The position numbers and the translations under genes are program-made. A model generated the notes under the pieces. That model made no database searches, had not been told where the DNA came from, and saw only the letters and a list, made by a program, of their open reading frames with translations. Positions 1 to 12,500 of a DNA stretch of 64,000 nucleotides are shown piece after piece. The first letter of the stretch is position 1. The number at the start of each line of letters is the position of its first letter. Source of the stretch: Helopsaltes ochotensis. Lineage: Eukaryota > Chordata > Aves > Passeriformes > Locustellidae. The stretch is taken from NCBI GenBank assembly GCA_013400155.1, contig VXBM01000773.1, positions 159,934-223,933 of the forward strand, written 5' to 3'.

Positions 1-3000
1 ATAAAGATTCAGCCTCAAGAAAAAATGAAAAATCCAAAAAATATTTAGAAAATGCTTGGTTAGGGCTTGCTCTGCTTGTGGCCTTGGTCACTGATAACAC
101 TTTTTGACCTTGGAAGAGAGTGAAGCTGATGCCATGTGCCTTCAGAAAGCCAGCCCTGAAAACATGATATACTGACAATGTTTGACTCCTTGCAGTTAAT
201 CCTGCAAGGACACACATTCAGAGAGACCTTTGTTTAATTGGGAATCCTCTGAACTCAGTTCACGTCTGGCTCCTGTCTGGTTCCACAAGCCTAAATAGAT
301 GTGAATAAATTCGCCAACTCAGGAACTCAAATCACTAACAGTCATAAAAATCTAGTGTCCAGAGTAGTCTGAGTGCCAGACTCCAGCACCAAAATTGGAC
401 CATTTTGTGAAGAATAATATAAAAAGGATTGCTTCAAAGCCACCGACGGTGAAGAAAAAGAACATTGACTATTGGGTGATGACGCAATCTTGAACTTTCA
501 CACCGCACCTCAGGAAATATTACTGCACTGTAATTGAGTTCATCAGGTTCCACGAGCATGCCCATGTTTTCTCCATTTCTCAAAGATTTTCACTGGTAGG
601 ATGTAAAGGACACCACTATCTACTGGGAGGTTTTCTGTGTTAATCTGAAGCAAGATCATCTCAATTCTTATTTTGCCATTGTTCGTAGCTTTTTAACTTT
701 CAGATCCTCCCTAATGAGGACGGTGGCCAGAGGAATACAACGTATGTCCTTTTATAAAGACAAAAAGAGAGGCAATGTTAAGGCTTCCTCCTTCTTCTTT
801 TTTTTTTTTTTTAGTTTTTCACTTTTCTAAAGGAAAACCTTTTATTCAACCCTGATGCCATAAAAGGAGGTGATGTCATAATTTATGATATTAAACTTGT
901 TACTAAAATGTCATTACACAAGTGATGTTTTAATTGATGATGCTAAACTGGTTAGCAGGAAAGTGTCAAGTGTAACTTTCATGACATAAACTGCCAGTTA
1001 TGATTATATAATATCAATTATTCTTTGGAGAACTGCATTAGATCAGTTAGATCTGAACCAATGTAGTTGGGGCAGGTTCATATTTTTCTAAATGCTGTTC
1101 ATCCAGTTCTCATTATTAGGACTAAAATATACTTCAGACAGTTCAGACTTTTATAACTCTCTCCTGGAAACATAATACCTGCCTTTCTCATTTGCCCTTT
1201 CAAATGCCATCAAATCAACGTTGAACTAAAACAATAGCACTGAGACAAATTTTATAGCCTGAGGAGCTTGCCTTGTTCTGCAAACATACAAAAAAACAAA
1301 GCTTGAGATTAAGGTAAGCAAAAATAGCAAAACATAATTTTAATAGTAGGTTAACTATAAAGCATTAGGATTTGCTGACAGAATGTTGGTTACTACGAGC
1401 CCTGCTTTGACGCTGGACCTCCTAAAGCTTTAGCATCCAGCTGCTCTCCAAATTCCTCTAAATCTTACTTGGGCACAGAACCAAGAGAACATATTAATAT
1501 CTGAAATGCGTGTAGCCAGATCTTAAAAACTTAATCCCTTTTAGGGATAGTTACAAGTAAAAGCAGCAAGTTTAGCTCATGTGTGCTCTCTGGGTCCAAC
1601 AGGAGTAAGACTGAGTCACTGCTGATGCTGATCAAGAGAGTTTATAACATTTCCCCGTGTTAAAGCTGCATTCTGCTCCTTGCTGCCACTGACACATCTC
1701 TGGCTCATCGCCAAAGACGTCCGGAGATATCCTGATAACAAGTCAGATGCAACATAACACAATGAGATTTTCATGGGAATTTCCAAGCTGAAATCTCATC
1801 TAGTTTACAGAAGACTAGGTACAGTCCCTTAAATGAGGGAGAACGCAAAGTCAGGACTCTCTCTTGGTCCAGACTGCTGGATTTGCCTGAGGTTAAACAA
1901 GAGGACTGCTCCCATAAATTTCCCTGTTGTAAAATGGCAAAAAACCGAAAAGATAAATGATGTACATCCATGCAACCACAATGAACAGTGGGGACTCCGG
2001 AGCCAACAAAATTTGGCTGCTAAATAAGCCACACTTTTACTTTCCTGAACAGCTTTGTGCTCAGATCAGGGGTGCTTTATCATGGAAGATGGATGTAGAC
2101 ATGGCTTAAAGATCACACTTCCTGTTACTCTGCTACCTGTACAAACTTCAATCAGATCAGACGTTGCATTTCTTGGGAAAAATCTTGGAGGTTTTATCAA
2201 AAGAGTTACAGGAGGTGATGGGGAGAAGCTGCAAAGAGGTAAGGGAGAAGCATGCTAAGAAATATTTAGAAACACACATGTGATTTCCATTAGGTTTAGT
2301 GGAGTTGGTGGAAATTAATCTGCAGGGCAAGACTTTGAAAACTTACTTCATTATTTCATCCGTGCAAAAAGAATCTATTGTCTCCTTTTAGGTCTCTTGT
2401 TCCCTACATGCTTTTGCAAGTAATGGATTTGGGTATTATCCCACTCCCCACTTCTTTCTGACAAGCTTGATGGTGATAACTGATCTGAGCTCACCAAAAA
2501 AAAATTGTAAATAAAAATTAAAAGATAGAAGGAAAAGCAGGAGAAAAAAAGGAAAAAGAGATGTTAAGCCTTGATTATCCATATGCATCAGGTGTTTTAT
2601 TACTGACATATCTCTAGATAAAATTTTACCTGTCAGATTTTGGGAACATACAAATTTCATTAGATGTCAGATCTTTAATGCAGATAGTGAAATTACGTCA
2701 GAATTTTGAACATTTATCCCCTAAACCTGCTGTCACATACTCTCTATCCCACAGACATTCTCACTGGAGTCTGTAACTATTTCTCTCTTTTTCCCCGATT
2801 GGCTGCAATTATTTAAAATACACTTTCAAGGCAGAGAGAGCTATCAAGCTCTGCACCACACCACTCTGATTTACATAAAAAGTCAGATAAAAATCTAAGC
2901 ATCAAAGAATGCACATAACAGAAGGTTGAAATCCTGTGAGCAAAATGCCTCCTACAAGAAAGATGAGGAGGACAGCAGGTTGAACCTGCCCAGCCACGCA

Positions 3001-3689
3001 GTTTCTGCATCATGGAAACATTTTCACAGCCCATGGTGGAACTGATCAACCTGTAACAAGGCTCCAACTCACAAAGGTAAAATTCCTTCTAACATTTCCT
3101 TGTAACTGATAGAAGGCATCCAGACACTAGTGGGCTTTGTAAAAGTTATATCATGATCTATAATTGGTTGCTAATTAATGTCAGATCACAGTGGAATTCC
3201 TATGGAATTACAGAGCGGAGCCTCTTTAATTACCAGCTTATAATTATAAATCTCATTGGAATGAAAACACAAGAACTGTAATAAATGCCGATGATCTTGG
3301 AAGATCATCTTTGACTAATAAAATCTTCATCTATGTCTCTTAAGGAATTATAGAACAGTAGTCTTGACTTGGGAAATAAAAAAAACATTTTCCATGACAC
3401 AGGGCTCCCCTTCGTGCCTTATGCAAAAACTACAGAGACAAAAGTCTTAGATGTTATTTCACAGCTAGACCAATTACATCTTGTGAAATTAAAAATACAT
3501 CTCAGGCCTCTTAGTACTACATCCCACAGTCCATGTACCTAATAGACCACCAAGGCAGGACCTTTCCTGTTGCAGCAGCCCTCTTGTTAGAGAGTAGAAA
3601 TGAGCTGAGACACAGACCCCTTGCTTACCACAGCATGAAAAGGGCCCTGGGTTATTCCTGTTCACAGCTCAGCCATCCTGACCCCAACC
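1..3689. other. Unique AT-rich non-coding DNA
   Basis: I see no gene here. Open frames are at most about 84 codons, occur on both strands, and show no domain, signal peptide or codon pattern suggesting coding. A 15-bp T run lies at 798-812. The part at about 3150-3330 is dense in TAATTA/TAAT homeodomain-type cores and is described in the findings. No transposon was recognised. Confidence 0.6.
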
Positions 3690-3729
3690 ATTCCCTGACC
3701 CTGCCTGCAGCAAGCTCCTGCTGGAGTTT

Positions 3730-3862
3730 CCCCTGCAGCCTCTGGCTGCTGGTTATTCCCTGCTGAACTCTGGCTGCAGGATCAGTTTGCAGCCTCTGAC
3801 TGCAGGCTTTTACCCAGCCAGGCTGTGACTGCAGGTCCAACAACAGGCTCAGACTGCACAAC
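3730..3862. repeat. Degenerate ~27-bp tandem repeat (minisatellite-like, about 5 units)
   Basis: A unit containing a CTCTGGCTGCAGG-like core recurs at about 3740, 3768, 3794, 3822 and 3847. The copies carry substitutions (CTGGCTGC, CTGACTGC, GTGACTGC, CAGACTGC) and are spaced 25-29 bp apart. The unit is embedded in a pyrimidine-rich, GC-richer stretch (about 3640-4300). It may be an isolated minisatellite or part of an unrecognised LTR or other repeat. Read on the minus strand, the flank contains CCAATAAAG near 3980, which would suit an LTR, but I cannot define TG/CA ends or a target duplication. Confidence 0.5.
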
Positions 3863-3865
3863 CAG

Positions 3866-6800
3866 ACTGACCTTACAGCAGGGATTGTCTCTCCCCAGGA
3901 TCCTCCTTCTTCATCATCCTCTTGTTCCCTCACAATTCTCCTCCCCAACTAATTCACTCCCTTTTATCTCACTCATCTTTATTGGATACAGCTATGACTC
4001 ATTAGGGGTGAGGCTGAATTGGGTAATTAACACAGCTGGTACTGATCAGGGGCCAGGTCACTTGTATCCCCTTCTCCTACACTTTCCCACCATCACTCTC
4101 TGGTTTTGTCCTCCCACTGATCTGCCCTCAAAAAGCCGTGGAACTACCCCTGGCTGTGACACAACCTCGATGCGATTATATTGCAGGGACCTGCTGCTTT
4201 CTGCTCAGGTTGTCCTGATCCGTGATGCTCTTGAAGACAATCCAGGATGAGATGATTAGTACTGTGCATGTTGACTGTTAATTAGGTGCACCCGCAGCAG
4301 TTTGTCCTGTGCTCTGCTGCACGCATTTGGGCCTCCCTAAACAGCTGTGGGTGGAGAATTACAACTCTAACAGCTTCACACCAGTCCCCTACAGAACAAA
4401 AGCTGATGAGTATGGATGTTGTTATGAATCTGTTGAACCATCTTTTCCTCCTTTCAGTTTCACTTTGGGTTAGCTGAACACAAACAGAAGTCGAGGTGAC
4501 TGGGAGCAGCCCTGTAGGGAGAGTTCCCAGCACAGGACCTCATCTCTGCCACAGGTACAAGAGGCAGGAAGAGGAGGAGAAGGCAGGTATCTCCCTGTCT
4601 CCCCAGTGCCACCATAGCACGGGACCCCAGTGCTGACCTGTGCATCCACATCCTCGCAGCCATCTCAGCCACAATCATTATCTCCACAACTTGCTTGGGA
4701 CGAGGAAAAAGATTTGTTTTCAATAATTGACTTGACTTGGCTGGTGAGAAGCTTGTTCTGAGCCTCACCAGCTTGTTTGTACGTCCCAACAAGTTCAGTC
4801 ACTTCCCCTCACTCCCTGGACTGCTCCTTACTGCTTTCAGCTGTCCTCCTAAGATATATTTTTTTCCCACATAGAAATGAGCAGTTCACATGTTGAGGCC
4901 CTCCCTCCCTGCTTTTAACAGAATTGTTCTTCTCTGTTCCTTGCATTTTTCCCTTCCTAGTCCTCTCATAGTTCTGCTCCTCCATGCCTTTGAGGCTGGA
5001 GCCCTGTGCCTCTTCTCCCCGTGTCCCATGTACAGCTGTGGGAACCTGTAAACCTGCCAATGAGTACTTTGTAAAAACTTATTGAGGATCTGATGGGTTT
5101 CACTTTGCAAGCCAAGAAACGAAAACTTACGACATAATTGATAGTAACAAATTGAGAGAGGAACTACGGCCCCTACCTAAAATAAAAGACAATTACAGTG
5201 AATTAAAGGTCACGATATGAAGAATTACACAGAGAAACACTGGGAAATAAGAACAAACTTAATGCAGGCTACAGTGGAGTTAAACCAGAGATGAATTTGG
5301 CAAAATAAAACATAAGAAACCTATTTCCTGTACTAATTACTCCACTTCCAGAGAAGTGTAATGTTGGCATCAGCCTTCAAACTAAATTGCACCACAAAAC
5401 CCCAACATTTAACAGCGTTTTAGCCCACACATTTGTGAGTTTACCCATTTTGATTTTGCCTAGCTGTTGCTTATTTCCTGACAAATTTCTCTTGCAGGTT
5501 TACTCGAGTGGAGAGATGCTCCTTGAACAGCTGAACTGCTATTCAAGGGCTTTGAGAAGTAAGCACACAATGTGATTTGATTTGTTTTTCATTCCACCTT
5601 GCAAAATTGTCTCTTTAGTACATCCAGACCATCAGAATCAACAGTGTGACTTCCCCACATGGACAACGTTTCCCACGGAGCACTCAGGTTGCAGTCACTA
5701 ACACAGGCAGAAGGACAGATTGTTTCTTCTCATTCATTTTGTTGGCAGAACAAAGACAACAGCACATTAGCAGCAGACATTCATATGGACACTGGAATTA
5801 ATCAGACTCGAGTTTGCCTTCCCTTAAATCAAAGGGTCATGTGAAGGTGGGGAGAAGAATTTGCAGTGGTATTTTTGCGGGACTGCATTCCTAATTTTGC
5901 CTGAGATAACACTCCCAGTGCCCTGAATTGCTGATTATTACAATCACCAACAGACACACATACATATTCAGGGAAAGTGTTCGAACTCTCACATTTGTAT
6001 TCATTTTACTTCGACTCGACTGGAATCATAAAAGGAATGTGTAAACGAGGAGAGCCTGTTGCTGAAATGAAGTTGAATTTTTTCCCCGCAGAAACTTGGG
6101 TTCATGACAGCTTTTTGTTGGGCAGGACATTAGCCTTTTGTAATTTATTGCTTTTAGATTAAATCTTGGGAAACTCAATATTGCAGTTGAATGATTAGAG
6201 CAATACCCCTTGGAGTAATAAATTTTCTTTGGTGCTATGCATCTCCCGATCATGTTTCCCTTCTAATTACATTTACATAAATGATATTCTGCAAAATTAA
6301 ATTAACATTCAAACCGTTATGCTGGCAAGGAGAGACAAAAATTAGTTACAAACTTACATCCCTAAAAAAATGAAATGACACCTCGTTCTTTCCACAAACT
6401 GAATCATCTCTATCCCCCAAAGTGTCTCACACACAATTCATTATTCTAGTTGGTTAATCACTGACCTAGAGGCTCTGCTCCCCCTCTTTCAGAAGTTTAA
6501 TAGCGGTAAGGAACCGCTTTCCACAGGGTCTCATTAAATAGAAGCAATTGGTGACAGTCCAGATTTGGTCTTTATTCAGACCTAGACTTGATTTCTACAG
6601 TTTTGGCCACGGCCCTTCTTCAGGGCTTCCCTCTCCTGGCTCCTGTGCACGGAGCATGGAGCCCCAAGGCGCTTGGCGGGGCTCCCTGTGAACTTATGAG
6701 CTGACACTGCCCTGACCAGGCTGGAGAAAGATGTTCCTGCCCTTCCTACATCCACATCGCCCTGCTGGCTGGTGGGCAGAGCCGTGATTGCCAGGACTGC

Positions 6801-9389
6801 TCCCCAAATGATGCAGGATTTCACAGAGCAAGCTTCTGCCCGCCAAGAGGCGGGGCTATTTTCCAGATGAGGGAAAAAAAAAAGAGTGCCAGCCTCCTGC
6901 TGGCTCATGAAGTTGGTCTTCAAATAGCTTTATCCAAACTCTGAGGTTGAAATGGATTGTGCTATGTAGTGTTAATTTGCCTAAGATCACAGATTTCCTG
7001 ACTACTCAATCTATTTTCTCAGTGCTCTGTGAGGATCAGTAGCTTTTGCAGAGAAAAATTGTTTCCTAAGACCTACTTGGAAAGGCATTATTTTTGTTGT
7101 CCCATGGAGGATTTGGCCCTTCAGATACCCACCCTCTGTAAAGACAGGGTACATCCATCTCCTCTCTCCTCCCCTTTGTCTTTTGATGCAATTAACAAAT
7201 CATTAAAATACTTAGGCAAAGAACACATGGCCCGTTCTATCACTGGGCATCAGTGAGGCACTACTTGGTTTTATTTCTTGCTCCTACACACATTGCGTTG
7301 AAGATCATTTCTTTCAGGAATTTGAATCCTAACCTTTATCCTGCTCACCCTAATAGCCACGAGCATATAGCATCAAGTCTCTAGTGGTACCAATTCTTAT
7401 GCAAGTATACCCAACCAATATTGAGATATTAGTAACAAAGTGGGGGGAAAATATCATTATTTATTGTATGACACATACATATTAACTCATATAGTCACAA
7501 CTGGAACTGTCAGCTCCAGTGCAAGTGCACCTATATTTGAGTGTGAGTACATTTTGTAAGTTGTGCATGTTTCAATGGAGAAAAACACAATGTTTGGAGA
7601 AGGGGATTAAAGTAGAAATGTCAAAGCCTCTGATTAAATAAAGTCGGTGTATATATGATCTGACTTTTCAGTTTGAAACCTGCATGATTTTAACATTTCA
7701 ATTTTTTAAAGCGAGGTTTGAGTCAATGACTGAATTTCCCTCTTGAAACACATCAACATTTGCATTTTAGCATATTTCACTTTACTTGGCAAAGAGATTG
7801 TTGGAGTTTTTTCAAAGAAAAGGAAAGGCGGGCAGCCTGGCATTTGTTTGAAAACCTAATTTAATTTTCCCCAAACTTCACAGTTTCTGTATTTCTATAG
7901 GTCCTACAATAAATAAAGTTAATTAGTTGTAGACATAACATTTAGAGACCATATTTTCTCGAAGTGTTTGATTGCAGCGCATCATCTGCATGACAGTTCC
8001 CTTTCCAGGGCTGCATTTCATTCCTGTTTGCCTCACCCTGGTAAACACAACGTGCCAAACACTCTAGAATTTCTGTTAAATAAGCTCCTCTCTCACAGCG
8101 TTATGGCCCAGGCCCATTCTGAGCCATAATTGAATTCTTTGGCACGATTTATATGTTTAGGACCATATGACAAACATCTGTTTCACTGCAAGGGAATGTT
8201 AGGGTATAACCACAGGTACTGAATGCAAATCACATAGGAAATCCTAGGGCAAGTTCATTAACCAGCCGTGACTCCTGGAAAGGACATGAGACCCAAATTT
8301 TGCATTTGACGGAACAGCCTGTGCATGAACTTTCTGTGAAATCTACGAAAATTCAGACCAGTCAAGGAGATGGGGAACATAACAGCACCAGACCAGCAGG
8401 TACATTTACAACACCGATGTTATACAACAAAATTCCATAAACATTTCATTCTTCAAGGACCTAAAAAACCAGAACACAGAACGGCGTAACTAAAATGTCA
8501 TAACCAACTTCTACTGCTAGCATTAAACTTTAATTCGCTTTATTTCATCAGTCTGTTATATTATTCCCATTATCACTGCCACGCTATTTTTAACCTCTAT
8601 TTAGAAAGCAGCATCGCTTCAAGACACGTGTCAGTGGAGCACAACAAATGTAAGTCTGAGAGGGAGCTCAGTGAATCATGGGAGAATCCCCATGACTAAG
8701 AAAAACTGTAAAGAGAATATGTGAGGTTTCAGCAAAGCTATCAAGAATTCATGAGTACACAGGGTTGTGACTCTGTTGGCTGAGGTTGTCAGACTCTGGG
8801 AGCATGGGACACTTCTGTGACAAGCCAAGACCATCTGCCATCCACAGGAAGAAAAAACCACATCTATCTAGAAGCGGGGCTCTTCCCAAGCTTTCTGAAA
8901 AAGCTCCAAGGTCGGACTCCCAGCATTTTGAAAGGTTGTGTAAAGGCCAGATACCTTATTCAGCTCCTGATCCAGGAGACACCACAGCTCTCAGAACAGA
9001 GATAGGAAGAGAAAAATAAATTTCTCAAGATGTGTCTCAATGACAAATGCAAAGAACGCCTGAAGGTACGGCTGATGCTTTCTGTTTTTCAGGACTATTG
9101 GAAAATTGGAAATATCTTTTATCTCTTAGGAGCATCACAAAGAAGAGGAGGCACACAACTGTATTTGAACACTACCAGGAGCAAACTGGAGTGATTATAA
9201 GCTGATTTTACCATAAAGGTCAGGTTAACCTCTGTATATCAGAGACTATTTAATAAACATTTTTGACCACTTCAGTACCTCTCTCATTTTCCACCATTCC
9301 ACCCCTGCATTGTGCTGGAACCAAAACACCCAAAGGATGGAAGGCAAAGGACGGGAGGGTGTGGCTGCATTTTGGGTTTCTCTACTCAG
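3866..9389. other. Non-coding DNA with a GC-richer patch at 6585-6870
   Basis: No gene is supported. An open frame of 141 codons on the plus strand (3825-4250) has no recognisable domain and overlaps repeat-like sequence. The patch at 6585-6870 is GC-richer than its surroundings, with about eight CpGs and a GCCCGCC...GGCGGGGC inverted motif near 6839-6857. The rest is AT-rich and unique. The stretch at about 7950-8200 is free of simple repeats and looks unremarkable by eye. Confidence 0.5.
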
Positions 9390-9557
9390 TTTTTTTTTGT
9401 TTTGTTTTTGGGTTTTTTGGTGGTGTTTTTTTGTTGTTTTAGGTTTTTTTTGTTTTTGTTTTTGTTGTTGTTGTTGTTTGTTTGGTTGGGGTTTTTTTGG
9501 TTTTGGATTTTTGGGGTTTTTTTGTTGTTGTTTTGGTTTTTTTGTTTTGTTTTGTTT
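9390..9557. repeat. T/G-only low-complexity tract (168 bp)
   Basis: The plus strand is built almost entirely of T and G, with only two As, in runs such as TTTTTTTTG, TTTTGTTTTG, TTGTTGTTGTTG and GGGG/TTTTTT. The minus strand is therefore a C/A tract. Translation gives an artificial Phe/Cys/Gly/Leu-rich peptide on one strand and a Lys/Thr/Asn/Gln-rich peptide on the other. These should not be taken as proteins. The tract probably arose by slippage or expansion of (TTTTG)n and (TTG)n motifs. Confidence 0.95.
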
Positions 9558-12500
9558 CCTTTCCTTTTATAATCCTCAGGGTCTCCCGAGGGCAGGTTTT
9601 GGTAGCTGAGAGGAGAACACCACTGTGTGCAAAAGGCATGGCAGCAGCGAAGAGCAACTGAAGCTGCACTCACAGCACCCACGTTACTCCACTTGTGCAT
9701 TTCTGACTGCCCAATTTTTGCTGCTGTTGGTGGTGTTTGGAGATTAAACGTTGTGTGCAGCAACAGCTGTTAGTGATCTCATTTGGAGCCGAATATCTTT
9801 TTACACCTAGCTTGGGTCGTGCATCGGGGCCAAGAACTTTGGCTTCAGATAAGCAAAATCAAAAGCTGTTTTAACTGGCACATCGAGTCCATTGTCTACA
9901 AACATTCACGGTAAGATAATGAGAACAAATCTGCCAAAGGACATTATTATGTCGTGAAATATATTTTTCCATCGCAGAAGAATGACTGGAAAAGAGGGGA
10001 AAAGAGGTGATTGTGGAACGGTGGCATAAATCAGCTTCAAAGCTCCGCTAATTATGAGGACACACTATCTTGGGGAATAGACACAAATGGATATGCAGAA
10101 AACATTCAGGAATGAGGAGACAAGGACATTCCTCAAGGAATAAAGCAAGGAAACACCAGAACCTGGCAGCTTCTGCCCTGTTTTGATCGCATGGGTGGCA
10201 GCAATTAAAGGGCAATGCCAAAAAGATTAGGGTTAGGTAGGATGGGGTTTTCCTAGGTATATGAAAAACAGCAGACCAGGAAACAGGAACATTGTGATCC
10301 TTATCCATCTTTTCCAAGCTGTCATAGATTTTTAATGTAAACACCCATAGGTCATATCAGACGGGAACTACCAGGAGGATTTCCCAGGAGCTCTTACAAG
10401 GAAGGAATTTAATGATCTCTATTATTATCATCAGAAGCATGGGAGCTGTGCTCTCTTTGAAACAGTGAGCAAAGAAGGTTGGGAAGGAAATGTGGAGTTC
10501 CAAGACACGAAGAGGCAACTTCTGCATGGAACTGCTTTTGAAGGATTAAAAACTGGAATCAATTTATGAAACAGAAAGGCGGCAAGTATTTGGCTTGTCT
10601 CGAGGGAAATCCTTGGAATCTCACACACCTTTTCAAACTGCATTCAGACTGTAAGAAAAATGTCTTTCTCCAAGAAGGAAAGACAACAAGTAAGAATCTA
10701 GATGTTATTAAAAAAGTATCATTGAAATAACCAAGGGTAAACAGCATCAGGCCTTCTAAATATTAAGTGTTATTCTCAGAATCAAAAAACAATTCTTTGG
10801 CTAGAGTAAAAACATTTGATTGTGTTTTGCTGTGAAAACATTGTGATTTGCTGTACTGTTCATGATTAATGCTGGTCTTTCAAAAAGTTGTTTTCTTTTG
10901 TGCAATGTAAATAAAGCTTCTTTCCAGTGTTGCTGAAATCCTGGCTTTCATTATGCATGGCAAAGGAGAGGTTGATGATGCTTTATGTACTTTAGCAAGC
11001 ACCACAGACATTTCTGGAACATGAAATCAAAAGTAAGAGCAAGTAGCATTAAAATGTTCTTTGAGCTACTTTCTCTAATCACAACATGAAAGTTCTTTTT
11101 CATTTAGTGCATGTGAACTGCATTCAAAGCAAAATAAAAATAATTCTGAAACCGAGATTTTTTTTTTTTTCTGGAATGGATTCAGTGCTGGAATAGAGTC
11201 AAAGTAAAACCTTCTTTTCATGACAACTGAATTTGAGTATTGTATTTCTTATTTGATGTGACATCTCATCACAAGATCCTCCAGGCACTGTGTATGGATC
11301 ACCTTTAAAATACAAACATCCTAATATTACACTTCTTCTGTTTCTCTGCGGTGGCAATAATTCACTTTCACATCAACTTCTTGGAAGGAAAAGCAGAAGG
11401 GTCCACAACTTTTTATACCACGTACATTTCTCAAATAAAGGCAATCATGGAGAGTCTCTTTCCATCCCACCAGTAACTACAAAACGCTGCAGTGGCAATG
11501 AAAGTGCTGCTGCCTTTCACAGAAAGGGATTTTGAACAAAGTCCAGGAGAAGGGACAGTTCTTCAGGCACAGTGGATCTGTATGACTCCTGCCAGTCCCA
11601 CCATCAGCTGATGACGTGCTTCTGACCAGTGAACTTCAAACGTGATTTAAGAGCTGAATGAAAGCAAGAAAAATTCCCAAGAGCTGACAAATCTTGGCAA
11701 ACCTTTATTATCTGTGCATCAGTTTGGAAGCCGCTGATTTTATCCATGCGGATAAATCATGATGGACAAAACTGACCCTGCCTCACCCCTAAGTGGCCAA
11801 ATGAACTGGGTTTGAGCAATGTGAGAAATGAGTTTACTGAATAGCAGTGTGGCCCATGAGACAGAGATGACACCAAAAAAGAATCTCATTTTCAGGAGAT
11901 CGAAAGGTACGGTGCCTTCCAGAAAAGAAAAAAATGTTTACATCAAAATCAAAGGGAGCACCCTCAAGTTTGTTATTAGCCTGAAGAGTTGGATTAAACT
12001 TGGAGGCAGTTCTGCAGCAATGTTTATTTTTAAGAGGAGATTAAAGTTGAGATGCCTACACAGACTTGCTTGCTGTAGAAATGTGGTTACTTAGAGATAC
12101 ACAAGTTATGCACATCCAGGCACCAAAACACTGGAATTCAGCTGTCATTCAACAAAGTTCTTCCTATTTTATACCATTACAAGTCAACCATATTCTCCTG
12201 ACCGTCCAGGACCTTCCCAGACCCAATTACCTCGTCTCTTATCCTCTCTACATTGCCCTCTACCCTCTCCAATACATAAGCACTATTCCACAAACTATTC
12301 TTCTTACGGCATTTTGTTTCTTCTTTGCTGGATCCCACCTAGGAAAACATTTTCTGAACTATTATACCGGTTGTCTGTGCTGTCACATCTTCAAATCCCC
12401 GTGAAGATTTCCTTTTTTTTTTTTTTAAATAAAGATTTCACATTCTTTGAAATGGAAATAATTTTTACATGCTCAGAGGAAAAAAACCCCAAACAATTAA

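Noticed and set aside
3825..4250. 141-codon plus-strand frame
   Set aside because: It overlaps the degenerate tandem repeat and a pyrimidine-rich region, with no domain.
9310..9763. Cys/Phe-rich and Lys/Asn/Thr-rich open frames
   Set aside because: They are translations of a T/G low-complexity tract.
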